DNA of 64,000 nucleotides from positions 2,666,001 through 2,730,000 of the forward strand of contig NZ_CP139965.1 of the NCBI RefSeq assembly GCF_034424375.1, read 5' to 3'. Source of the DNA: Paraburkholderia kururiensis (GTDB taxonomy: Bacteria > Pseudomonadota > Gammaproteobacteria > Burkholderiales > Burkholderiaceae). A program made the position numbers and the translations under genes. The notes below the pieces were generated by a model. The model was not told where the DNA came from. It saw only the letters and a list, made by a program, of their open reading frames with translations, and searched no databases. Shown here piece by piece: positions 1 to 8,251 of this stretch. Position 1 is the first letter of the stretch, and every line of letters begins with the position of its first letter.

Positions 1-10
1 GCTTCTTCAT
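1..10 (-). CDS. 5' end of a leftward gene (truncated by window edge)
   Basis: Only the start codon and the next codons (Met-Lys-Lys) lie inside the window. The start is supported by a near-perfect Shine-Dalgarno AAGGAGGT, read on the minus strand at 15-22, about 5 bases from the ATG at 8-10. The product cannot be named. The strong ribosome site suggests a well-translated protein, divergent from the MFS transporter gene. Confidence 0.55.
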
Positions 11-397
11 ATCGACCTCCTTGCTGGTCACGTCGATGGACCCGCGTGGGCGTGCAGACGTCCCACGCTTTGCGTTCGAAGGTACGGGGTGAGGCTTAAA
101 GCGCGCTTAATCCGCTCGAAGACGGATTCGCCTTTTTCATCGCCACCTTTATTGCATTGCAATAACGCCAAATGCCTGATGTTCCGGCACAAATTTACAT
201 TATCAATACATTAAATACATAAAGCTTTCATTGGGACGCAATTCAACCAGGGATTAGTACCGATTTGGCGGCGAGTTTCATGCATCCGTTTAAACGTCGG
301 CGTACACTCGCCGCAAGCCCGCACCACGGGGCGTGCCGGGCGCCTCGCTGCTTTCGCCCAACTGCGCGGAGCACCGCAGATACAGGAGAACAATCAC
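11..397. other. Divergent intergenic region with possible promoters
   Basis: This 387-base gap separates the leftward gene at the edge from the rightward transporter gene. It holds a 7-bp inverted repeat (GCGTGGG at 44-50, CCCACGC at 62-68) in the leader of the leftward gene. It also holds a perfect palindrome at 149-165 and an AT-rich stretch at 190-235, where TTTACA (194-199) and TACATA (216-221) could be a weak -35/-10 pair for the transporter. No further gene was seen. Confidence 0.5.
149..165. promoter_or_regulatory. Candidate operator palindrome upstream of the MFS gene
   Basis: TTATTGCA and TGCAATAA are perfect inverted 8-base arms around a single T. The site lies about 30 bases upstream of the AT-rich candidate promoter. 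Palindromes of this size in divergent promoter regions are commonly bound by GntR, LacI or TetR family proteins. The regulator is unknown and may be the leftward gene itself. Confidence 0.4.
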
Positions 398-1618
398 ATG
401 AGCTGGACGCGAGAACAGAGAAACGTGACGATCGCCGCCTATCTGGGCTGGACGCTCGATGCATTCGATTTCTTTCTCATGGTTTTCGTATTGAAAGATA
501 TCGCCGCAGAATTCAATACGAAAATCACCACTGTTTCCTTCGCCATTATGCTCACGCTCATCATGCGGCCTGTCGGCGCGCTGATCTTCGGGCGGCTCGC
601 CGACAAATTCGGGCGTCGTCCCACGTTGATGGTCAACATCGCGTGCTACTCGCTGCTCGAACTGCTCTCGGGCTTCTCGCCCAATCTCACCACGCTGCTC
701 GTCATGCGCTCGCTGTTCGGCATTGCGATGGGCGGCGAATGGGGCGTGGGCTCGGCACTCACCATGGAAACCGTGCCGGCGCATGCGCGCGGTTTCGTCT
801 CCGGCCTGCTGCAGGCCGGCTACCCGAGCGGCTACCTGCTCGCCTCATTGGTGTTTGGCGCGCTCTATGAGCACATTCACTGGCGCGGCATGTTCTTCGT
901 GGGCGTAGCGCCCGCGCTGCTCGTACTCTACGTGCGCGCGAGCGTGCCCGAATCGCCGGCGTGGAAGGCCATGGAAAAGAAGCATCGGCCGGGCCTCGTC
1001 GAAACACTGAAGCGCAACTGGCGCCTCTCGCTCTACGCGATCGTGCTGATGACCTGCTTCAACTTCTTCTCACACGGCAGTCAAGACCTGTACCCCACCT
1101 TCCTGCGAGAGCAACATCACTTCGACCCGCATACGGCCTCACTGATTACAGACACGCTTAACATCGGGGCGATTGTGGGCGGGCTTTTCTTCGGCGCGCT
1201 CTCGGAGAAAATCGGTCGCCGGTGGGCGATCTTCATCGCCGCGCTGATCGCGCTGCCTGTGCTGCCACTGTGGGCGTTCTCGAGCGGTGCAATCGCGCTC
1301 GCGGCTGGCGCATTCCTGATGCAAATCTCCGTGCAGGGAGCATGGGGCGTGATTCCTGTGCACCTGAACGAGATCTCGCCCGACGAAATTCGTGCGACAT
1401 TCCCCGGGCTTGTCTATCAGCTTGGCAATCTGCTAGCAGCGGTCAATGCTCCGATGCAGGCCTACATCGCGTCGAGCCGCGGCAACGACTACTCGTTCGC
1501 GCTCGCGGCTGTCGGCGGAACCGTGGCGGTCGTCATCGCCGTGCTGATTCTTTTCAGCCGTGAACGGCGCGGCATAGATATGACACAATCCGCGAAACAG
1601 GTGGCGTCGATGGATTAG
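398..1618 (+). CDS. MFS transporter, probable carboxylate/sialate:H+ symporter type
   Basis: This 406-residue integral membrane protein of the major facilitator superfamily has about twelve predicted membrane segments. The signature loop GRLADKFGRR sits at about residues 65-74 between segments 2 and 3, and a weaker repeat (GALSEKIGRR) marks the second half. The LIMRPVGALIFGRLAD and MGGEWGVGSAL stretches resemble the sialate:H+ symporter/lactate-pyruvate (SHS) branch, so a monocarboxylate or similar acid is the likely cargo; this substrate is inferred. The start is preceded by AGGAGA at good spacing. The gene is monocistronic, closed by an intrinsic terminator about 95 bases downstream. Confidence 0.9.
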   Translation: MSWTREQRNVTIAAYLGWTLDAFDFFLMVFVLKDIAAEFNTKITTVSFAIMLTLIMRPVGALIFGRLADKFGRRPTLMVNIACYSLLELLSGFSPNLTTLLVMRSLFGIAMGGEWGVGSALTMETVPAHARGFVSGLLQAGYPSGYLLASLVFGALYEHIHWRGMFFVGVAPALLVLYVRASVPESPAWKAMEKKHRPGLVETLKRNWRLSLYAIVLMTCFNFFSHGSQDLYPTFLREQHHFDPHTASLITDTLNIGAIVGGLFFGALSEKIGRRWAIFIAALIALPVLPLWAFSSGAIALAAGAFLMQISVQGAWGVIPVHLNEISPDEIRATFPGLVYQLGNLLAAVNAPMQAYIASSRGNDYSFALAAVGGTVAVVIAVLILFSRERRGIDMTQSAKQVASMD

Positions 1619-1712
1619 CGGTTCCATCGCCGGGTTCCATCTTTCGCGCAGCAGCACCACGAACATCCAATAAGGCGGGCCACGGTCCGCCGGCCACAGC
1701 AGTCCTTACGAG

Positions 1713-1745
1713 GCCGTCCCGATGACGAATCGGGACGGCTTTTTT
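1713..1745 (+). terminator. Rho-independent terminator of the MFS gene
   Basis: A perfect 11-bp stem (GCCGTCCCGAT at 1713-1723 pairs with ATCGGGACGGC at 1729-1739) closes a 5-base loop and is followed by six T residues. Confidence 0.9.
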
Positions 1746-1972
1746 CGTTTGTGCCGTGCACAACGCGTCCCGTACCGCACCGGTGTGCCTAGCACGTTGT
1801 GCAGTGCCCACGCCTTGCGGCCCGTCATACGACCGCTTTTTTAGAGGAGTCCGTCCACGCTCACCCCTTCACGCTTCACCGCACCGTCTCTTATTCTCGG
1901 TAAAACGACTGTTTGAATTAAAAATTTGAATCGCTTGTTTGCGTGCCGGGCCACCGGCAATGGAGGCGCAAC
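1746..1972. other. Promoter region of the TetR/PsrA-like gene
   Basis: After the terminator this region becomes AT-rich at 1885-1935 just ahead of the regulator gene. It contains the PsrA-type box listed separately. No additional gene was recognised. Confidence 0.5.
1902..1915 (+). promoter_or_regulatory. Candidate PsrA-type operator
   Basis: AAAAC-GACT-GTTTG matches the published PsrA recognition pattern of Pseudomonas, (G/C)AAAC-N2-4-GTTT(G/C), except at the first base. It lies 57 bases upstream of the PsrA-like regulator start in the AT-rich promoter region, the expected place for an autoregulatory site. Confidence 0.5.
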
Positions 1973-2902
1973 ATGGCAGTCCGCAACACGAGCCGGGCCA
2001 CCGGCGACACGAAAACCCGCATCCTCGATGCCGCCGAAACGCTGTTCGTCGAGTTCGGCTACGAAGCGATGTCGCTGCGGCAGATCACGTCGCGCGCCGA
2101 GGTCAATCTGGCCGCGGTCAACTATCACTTCGGCAGCAAGGAAGCGCTGATCCACGCGATGCTCTCGCGCCGCCTCGACCGTCTCAACGAAGCGCGGCTT
2201 CAACTGCTGGACCGCTTCGACGCCCTGCTCGGCGAGCGGCTCACCTGCGAGCACGTGCTGGGCGCGATGTTCATTCCCGCGCTGCGTCTTTCGCGCGACC
2301 CGCTTGTGGGCGGCCGCGCATTTCTGCGGCTCCTCGGCCGCGCCTACACGGATCCCTCGGCGTTCATTCGCGACTTTCTGAATGCGCATTACGCATCGGT
2401 TGCCGAGCGGTTCTTCGCCGCGTTTCAGCGCGCGCTGCCGCATCTGCCGCGCGAAGAGCTGGGCTGGCGCCTGCACTTCGCCATCGGCGCGCTCTCGGGC
2501 GTGCTCGCGGGCGCGGATACGGACCGGCTCATCTCCGAGTTCTCGCAGGGCAAGTCGATGAACGACCTGCAACTGATCGCGCGACTCGCGTCGTTGATGG
2601 TGTCCGCGTTGAAGGCCCCGCTGCCCGACTCGGCGCAGCTCGCGATGTTCGCGGCCGTGCTGGGCGACGCAAACGATGCGGGCGACGGCGTGGAAGCCAT
2701 GGCGTGCAGCACGGCATCGGTGGCCACGGCATCGGCGCCTGTGCTGAAGGCCGACGGCAGCACACCGCTTGCTCCGCCCGGCGAGACGTCGGCGGCTTCT
2801 TCTGCGGCGCCGCCCGGATCGGCTCCGCGCGACGTGGAGCGTCCGGGCGGCGGCGTGGCGCCGGGATCGACGTTGCATCGGGCCGCGAGCGGCGCGATGT
2901 GA
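1973..2902 (+). CDS. TetR family regulator, PsrA-like (fatty-acid responsive)
   Basis: This 309-residue DNA-binding repressor has a TetR N-terminal helix-turn-helix at about residues 13-60 (TLFVEFGYEAMSLRQI, NLAAVNYHFGSKEALI). The following alpha-helical ligand domain resembles Pseudomonas PsrA, with an FLRLLGRAY segment, and is followed by a low-complexity Ala/Gly/Pro tail of roughly 90 residues. PsrA controls beta-oxidation genes in response to long-chain acyl-CoA. The adjacent fadE cluster points to the same role, but the effector is inferred. I placed the start at 1973 because GGAGG sits 6 bases upstream; an in-frame ATG at 1943 lacks a ribosome site. The long C-terminal tail is unusual for the family. 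Confidence 0.88.
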   Translation: MAVRNTSRATGDTKTRILDAAETLFVEFGYEAMSLRQITSRAEVNLAAVNYHFGSKEALIHAMLSRRLDRLNEARLQLLDRFDALLGERLTCEHVLGAMFIPALRLSRDPLVGGRAFLRLLGRAYTDPSAFIRDFLNAHYASVAERFFAAFQRALPHLPREELGWRLHFAIGALSGVLAGADTDRLISEFSQGKSMNDLQLIARLASLMVSALKAPLPDSAQLAMFAAVLGDANDAGDGVEAMACSTASVATASAPVLKADGSTPLAPPGETSAASSAAPPGSAPRDVERPGGGVAPGSTLHRAASGAM

Positions 2903-3203
2903 TCGCGGGCCAACACAGGCACGTGGCACGTACCGGCGAGATTACTGGGAAAGCGCTCGAGCGGGAGGAAAGCGGCGTCGGTGTGCGAGGCGTGGGGGTG
3001 GCCGCGCCTCGCACAACCCGAAACATGGCCGCGAGACACAACCGGCCAACACAATGACCTGACACGGTTCACTAACAAGACAACACCAAGACCGGCTCAA
3101 AACCGGCAACAACAGCACGGCCTCAGCCAGTCACGGGCTGGCACGCGCCCGCTGTCATCGGCGCGAACAGGTCGCAGACAGGCAAATCAGGGAGGAATAC
3201 GTC
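2903..3203. other. Intergenic region upstream of fadE
   Basis: This 301-base spacer between the regulator and fadE turns C/A-rich on the plus strand after 3020. I see no clear PsrA box, no terminator and no gene. fadE could be read from the regulator promoter or from an unrecognised promoter here. The fadE ribosome site GGGAGGA ends about 7 bases before the ATG. Confidence 0.45.
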
Positions 3204-5714
3204 ATGTCGTGGTTCATCGTTGCGTTCGTCATCGGCGCGGCCGCGCTGCTTTATGTCGAGGCCCGTGCGTGGTGGTGGCTCGCCGCATCGATCGTATGGG
3301 TGGGCACCGCATACCTTGCCGGCGTTGCGGGCATGGCCGGCACCGCGCTGCTCGCAGTCGTCGTGGTGCTGCCCGCGCTGTTGCTCGCGCTCAAGCCGCT
3401 GCGCCGCGCATGGCTCGCGCGGCCGGTGCTCGATATATTCCGCCGCATCCTGCCCGAGATGTCGCCCACCGAGCGCGATGCCATCGAAGCCGGCACCGTA
3501 TGGTGGGACGCCGAACTGTTCGCCGGACGCCCGCATTGGGACACGCTGCTCGCGCACGGCCCGGCCACGTTGAGCACGGAGGAACAGGCGTTCCTCGATC
3601 ATGAATGCGAGGAGTTGTGCCATCTCGCGAACGACTGGGACACCACGGCCGTCTGGCAGGACCTCTCGCCGCAGGCATGGCGCTACATCAAGGAGCAAGG
3701 CTTTCTCGGCATGATCATTCCGAAGCGCTACGGCGGCAGGGAATTCTCCGCGTACGCGCATTCGCAGGTCATCATGAAGCTCGCCACGCGCTGCTCGGCC
3801 GCGGCCGTCTCCGTCATGGTGCCCAATTCGCTCGGCCCCGCTGAACTGCTCATGCACTACGGCACCGAAGAGCAGAAGAACCACTATTTGCCGCGCCTCG
3901 CGCGCGGCGAAGAGATTCCGTGCTTCGCGCTCACGAGTCCCTATGCCGGGTCCGACGCGGCCGCCATTCCCGACGTCGGCATCGTCTGCAAGGGGCTGTT
4001 CGAAGGCCGCGAGACGCTCGGCTTTCGCGTGACCTGGGAGAAGCGCTACATCACGCTCGGCCCCATCGCCACCGTGCTCGGCCTCGCGTTTCGCGCGCTC
4101 GACCCCGACCATCTGCTCGGCGCCGACGACGAGCCCGGCATCACCTGCGCGCTGATTCCCACGACGCACCCCGGCGTGCAGATCGGCCGGCGCCACTGGC
4201 CGCTCAACGCCGTGTTCCAGAACGGCCCGAACTGGGGCAAGGACGTGTTCATCCCACTCGAGTGGGTGATCGGCGGCCGTGCGCAGGTGGGCAACGGCTG
4301 GCGCATGCTGATGGAGTGCCTCGCCGCGGGACGCGCCATCTCGCTGCCTTCGTCGAACGTCGGCATGGCGAAGCTCGCGGTGCGCGGCACCGGCGCCTAC
4401 GCCGCCGTGCGCCGGCAGTTCCGCACCGCGATTGGCCGCTTCGAGGGCGTGCAGGAAGCGCTGGGCCGCATGGGCGGGCATCTCTACGTGATGGACGCGG
4501 CGCGCCGGCTCTCGGCGCAGGCCGTGGACCTGGGCGAGAAGCCCTCGGTCATCTCGGCCATCGCGAAATATCACATCACGGAGCGTGCCCGCAAAGTGAT
4601 CAACGACGGCATGGACGTCGTCGCCGGCAAGGGCATCTGCATGGGGCCGTCGAACTTTCTCGCGCGCGCCTATCAGCAGATCCCCATCGCGATCACCGTG
4701 GAGGGCGCGAATATCCTCACGCGCTGCCTGATCATCTTCGGCCAGGGCGCGATACGCTGCCACCCTTACGTGCTCAAGGAAATGACGGCCACGCGCGAAA
4801 GCCGCAACGAAGCCCATTACCCGCGCGCGCTGCGCGAGTTCGACGCGGCATTCTTCGGGCACCTGAACTTCACGCTCTCGAACGCGGTGCGCAGCGTGGT
4901 CTACGGTCTCACAGGCGGTCGCTTCATTCGCGCGCCGCGCCGCGCCGATGCCGCGCTCGCGCCGTTCTATCGCGCGGCCACGCGTTTGTCCGTGGTGTTC
5001 GCGCTGCTCGCGGACGTTTCGATGTTCGTGCTGGGTGGCGATCTCAAGCGGCGCGAGCGCATTTCGGGACGGCTCGGCGACGTGCTCGCGCAGCTTTATC
5101 TGATCTCCGCCACGCTCAAGCGCTACGAGGACGACGGCCGCCAACAGGACGATCTGCCGCTCGTGTGCTGGGGCGTGGAAGATGCGCTCTTCACAGCGCA
5201 ACAGGCCATCGACGGCGTGCTCGCGAATTACCCGAACCGCGTGGTCGCGTGGCTCGTGCGCGCGCTGGCGTTCCCGTTCGGCCTGCCGCATCGCGCGCCC
5301 TCCGATGCGCTCGGCACGCAGATCGCCGAACTCATGCAGACGCCGGGTGCCGCGCGCGAGCGTCTCGTCGCGGATTCGTACGTGCCGCCTGTCGACGTGG
5401 ATGCGATCGGCTACGGCGAACTGGTCTTTGCGCTGAGCCCGCGCGTGGCCGCCATCGAGCGCAGGCTGCGCGACGCCGTGCACGCGGGCAGGCTCGCGCC
5501 GATGCCGCAAAGCATGGCCGCGCTCGCCGCGTGGACCGCGAGCGCCCAGCAGCAAGGCTTGATCGATGCAGACGAACGGCGAACGCTCGACGACTATGCG
5601 CGTTATGTGGCCGAGGCCGTCAAGGTGGACGACTTCCCACCGGACTTCGACATGCTCGCCGGTCTGCAGAAACGCCGCGAAGCGCTGGAAAGGGCGATGG
5701 ATCTGGCCGCGTGA
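3204..5714 (+). CDS. fadE: Acyl-CoA dehydrogenase FadE
   Basis: This 836-residue FadE-type acyl-CoA dehydrogenase introduces the trans-2 double bond into acyl-CoA with FAD, the first step of beta-oxidation. Two to three N-terminal hydrophobic segments (about residues 1-62) suggest membrane attachment. The dehydrogenase core follows from about residue 75, with the recognisable stretches GFLGMIIPKRYGG, LTSPYAGSDAA and AKYHITERARKVINDGMD. A long C-terminal FadE-specific extension follows. Its size is close to the 814 residues of the E. coli enzyme. It is the first gene of a co-directional fatty-acid cluster behind a PsrA-like regulator. Confidence 0.95.
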   Translation: MSWFIVAFVIGAAALLYVEARAWWWLAASIVWVGTAYLAGVAGMAGTALLAVVVVLPALLLALKPLRRAWLARPVLDIFRRILPEMSPTERDAIEAGTVWWDAELFAGRPHWDTLLAHGPATLSTEEQAFLDHECEELCHLANDWDTTAVWQDLSPQAWRYIKEQGFLGMIIPKRYGGREFSAYAHSQVIMKLATRCSAAAVSVMVPNSLGPAELLMHYGTEEQKNHYLPRLARGEEIPCFALTSPYAGSDAAAIPDVGIVCKGLFEGRETLGFRVTWEKRYITLGPIATVLGLAFRALDPDHLLGADDEPGITCALIPTTHPGVQIGRRHWPLNAVFQNGPNWGKDVFIPLEWVIGGRAQVGNGWRMLMECLAAGRAISLPSSNVGMAKLAVRGTGAYAAVRRQFRTAIGRFEGVQEALGRMGGHLYVMDAARRLSAQAVDLGEKPSVISAIAKYHITERARKVINDGMDVVAGKGICMGPSNFLARAYQQIPIAITVEGANILTRCLIIFGQGAIRCHPYVLKEMTATRESRNEAHYPRALREFDAAFFGHLNFTLSNAVRSVVYGLTGGRFIRAPRRADAALAPFYRAATRLSVVFALLADVSMFVLGGDLKRRERISGRLGDVLAQLYLISATLKRYEDDGRQQDDLPLVCWGVEDALFTAQQAIDGVLANYPNRVVAWLVRALAFPFGLPHRAPSDALGTQIAELMQTPGAARERLVADSYVPPVDVDAIGYGELVFALSPRVAAIERRLRDAVHAGRLAPMPQSMAALAAWTASAQQQGLIDADERRTLDDYARYVAEAVKVDDFPPDFDMLAGLQKRREALERAMDLAA

Positions 5715-5839
5715 ACGAAAAACGAGCGGACCCACGAGCAGAACAACGCCCGAAACGAAGCACCAGACCGGGCACAAAACAAGACACGGAACAAAGCGCG
5801 TGAAAACGCGCCCATCCCACTACGAGGACCACCACGAAG

Positions 5840-7255
5840 ATGAACGACGCTTACCTGAACTTCGTGAACTCGCCGCTCGGCGGCAAGCTCGTGCGCACGC
5901 TAGGGCTGCCGAAGCCCGAGGTGTTGCGCCGCTATCGCGCGGACCAGCCCGAGTTCGACGGGCTTGTCGCGATCGGCGCCGGCCGCGAGCCGCAATGTCT
6001 CGATGCGCTCGCGGGCGTGATCGCGCGGCTCGGCATGACGAGCGTGGCCCACGAGAGCGCGGCGTTATGGATGCCGCTCGCGGCCCGGCACGGTCTCATG
6101 ACGGGCCGCTTCGAGCCCGTGGATGCAGGCTCTCCCGCGCGCGTGAACGCGTTGATCTTCGACGCGTCGGGCATCGACGACAGCCGGCATCTGGAACCGC
6201 TCTACACGTTCTTTCACGACGCGCTGCGCTCTGTTGCGCGCTGCGGGCGGCTCGTCGTGCTGGGCCGCACGCCGCAGCTTTGCGCGAGCGCGCGGCAATG
6301 GACCGCGCAGCGCGCGCTCGAAGGCTTCGTGCGTTCACTCGGCAAAGAGGCACGGCGCGGCATGACCGCGAATCTCATCTACGTGGCGCCGGATGCGGCG
6401 CACGGCATCGAATCGACGCTGCGCTTTCTGCTCTCGCCACGCTCGGCGTATGTGTCGGGCCAGGTCGTGCGAATCGAAAGCGCCCCTGCCGTGCAGGCGC
6501 TTACCGACACGTTCGACTGGCAACGTCCCCTCGCCGGCCGCCGTGCGATGGTGACGGGCGCCGCGCGCGGCATCGGCGCGGCGATTGCGCACGAACTGGC
6601 GGCCCAGGGCGCGCACGTGACGGGCATCGACATTCCCGCGGCCCGCGACGCACTCGACTCGACGATGCGCCACATCGCCGGCACGGCCCTCGCCTTCGAC
6701 ATCACCGCGCCCGAAGCGCCAGCCAACATCGCGGCGGCACTCGACGAGAAGGGCATCGACATCGTCGTGCACAACGCCGGCATCACGAAAGACAAGACCG
6801 TGGCGAAGATGAGCGTCGACGCATGGCGCAGCGTGATCGACATCAACCTGAGCGCACAGGAACGCATCGACGATGCGCTGCTCGACGCCGGCACGTTGCG
6901 CGACGGCGGACGCATCGTCTGCGTGTCGTCGATCGGCGGCATTGCAGGCAACGTGGGACAAATCAATTACGCGGCCTCGAAGGCCGGCGTGATCGGGCGC
7001 GTGGAAAGCATGGCCACGCCGTTGCGTGCGCGCGGCATCACGATCAACGCGGTGGCGCCCGGCTTCATCGAAACGCAGATGACCGCGAAGATGCCGCTCG
7101 CGATTCGCGAAGCCGGCCGTCGCATGAACTCGATGAGCCAGGGCGGGCAGCCCGTGGACGTGGCGCAGACCATCGCGTGGCTCGCGCATCCCGGCAGTGC
7201 GGGCGTGACGGGCCAGGTGGTACGCGTGTGCGGTCAGAGCCTGATTGGAGCGTAG
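5840..7255 (+). CDS. FabG4-type 3-oxoacyl-(ACP/CoA) reductase, SDR family
   Basis: This 471-residue high-molecular-weight FabG has an N-terminal, poorly conserved Rossmann-like domain (about residues 1-225) followed by a complete short-chain dehydrogenase domain. The cofactor motif TGAARGIG lies near residue 233, NNAG is represented by HNAG, and the catalytic set Ser364, Tyr377 and Lys381 is present. Mycobacterial FabG4 enzymes of this layout interconvert 3-oxoacyl-CoA and 3-hydroxyacyl-CoA. Next to fadE, a MaoC hydratase and a thiolase it probably acts as the 3-hydroxyacyl-CoA dehydrogenase of the cycle. The 125-base gap from fadE is A/C-rich with no terminator. The downstream MaoC gene begins 2 bases after its stop. 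Confidence 0.92.
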   Translation: MNDAYLNFVNSPLGGKLVRTLGLPKPEVLRRYRADQPEFDGLVAIGAGREPQCLDALAGVIARLGMTSVAHESAALWMPLAARHGLMTGRFEPVDAGSPARVNALIFDASGIDDSRHLEPLYTFFHDALRSVARCGRLVVLGRTPQLCASARQWTAQRALEGFVRSLGKEARRGMTANLIYVAPDAAHGIESTLRFLLSPRSAYVSGQVVRIESAPAVQALTDTFDWQRPLAGRRAMVTGAARGIGAAIAHELAAQGAHVTGIDIPAARDALDSTMRHIAGTALAFDITAPEAPANIAAALDEKGIDIVVHNAGITKDKTVAKMSVDAWRSVIDINLSAQERIDDALLDAGTLRDGGRIVCVSSIGGIAGNVGQINYAASKAGVIGRVESMATPLRARGITINAVAPGFIETQMTAKMPLAIREAGRRMNSMSQGGQPVDVAQTIAWLAHPGSAGVTGQVVRVCGQSLIGA

Positions 7256-7257
7256 CC

Positions 7258-8187
7258 GTGAGCATCGGGCAGCCGTCGGGCAGCGGGCACGAACAGCGGA
7301 ACGCAGACGCGCCACGGCGTGCGAAGACGGTCGTGGTGGACCGCGTGCCCGCGCCCGCGACGCTCTACGCGCGCACACTCGCCGGGCTCACGCGGCGCCA
7401 TCGCGCGGGCGTGCTGCCGGCGCTGCGCCTCGTGCGTCCCACGGTGACGCTCGACCCGCTCGCGATGGAGCGCTACGCGCGCGTGTGCGGCTTCATTCCC
7501 GAGCACGGCGTGCCGCTCACGTTCGTTCATGTGCTCGCGTTCCCGCTGCATCTCATGCTACTCACGGACCCCGCATTTCCATGGTCGGCGCCCGGCATCG
7601 TGCACCTCGCGAATCACGTGCACCTGCGCAAGCCGCTTGCCGAAGGTGACGTGCTGCGCGTGGAGGCCGAGTTCGGCGCGCTGCTGCGTCACGAGAAAGG
7701 CCAGGCGTTCGTCGTGAATTCGCGCGTGTACCGGCGCGGCGAAGCCGTCTGGGACGGCGAGAGCGTGTACCTGAAGCGCGGCATCAATGCAGCGGGCGAC
7801 CCGCTCGGCAACATGGCGTTCGAGCGCGACGCACTTGCGCGGCTCGCGCGCTGGCAATTGCCGCGGCAACTCGGCCGCGACTATGCGAGCGTCTCCGGGG
7901 ACTACAACCCGATCCACCTCACCGCGCTCACCGCGAAGGCGTTCGGCTTTCCGCGCGCCATCGCGCACGGCATGTGGACGCTCGCGCGCGCGTGCGCGGC
8001 ACTGCAGCCGCCGAAGCCGCTCGCCAGTGCAAGCGCCAGCGCCGAATTCAAGCTGCCGCTCGCGCTGCCCGGTGAGGCGTCGCTCTGGAGCGCGGCCACC
8101 TCGCTCGTGGAACGCGAGTTCGAGGTGCGCGACGCCGCCGGCGAGAAGCCGCATCTGCGCGGCCGGTTTCAATGGGTGCTGCGATGA
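7258..8187 (+). CDS. MaoC-like (R)-enoyl-CoA hydratase/dehydratase
   Basis: This 309-residue double hot-dog hydratase has its second half carrying the hydratase-2 motif SGDYNPIH (about residues 213-220) with the catalytic Asp215 and His220, followed by the family's FPRAIAHGMW. Enzymes of this class hydrate trans-2-enoyl-CoA to (R)-3-hydroxyacyl-CoA. The start is GTG at 7258: GGAG lies 7 bases upstream and the preceding fabG stop is at 7253-7255. Tight spacing implies co-translation with the FabG4-type reductase, which prefers the (R) product. That pairing is the reason to read this cluster as a beta-oxidation route without FadB. Confidence 0.9.
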   Translation: MSIGQPSGSGHEQRNADAPRRAKTVVVDRVPAPATLYARTLAGLTRRHRAGVLPALRLVRPTVTLDPLAMERYARVCGFIPEHGVPLTFVHVLAFPLHLMLLTDPAFPWSAPGIVHLANHVHLRKPLAEGDVLRVEAEFGALLRHEKGQAFVVNSRVYRRGEAVWDGESVYLKRGINAAGDPLGNMAFERDALARLARWQLPRQLGRDYASVSGDYNPIHLTALTAKAFGFPRAIAHGMWTLARACAALQPPKPLASASASAEFKLPLALPGEASLWSAATSLVEREFEVRDAAGEKPHLRGRFQWVLR

Positions 8188-8251
8188 ATGGCTCGCGCCG
8201 TCGCAAAGCCATTACAACGATTGCCTGTCAAACCACGACCAGGAGCCTTGC

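Noticed and set aside
3123..5777. An 884-codon open frame antisense to fadE
   Set aside because: It has Arg/His/Glu-rich composition with no domain and no ribosome site, and it mirrors the third-position GC of fadE. It is a shadow frame.
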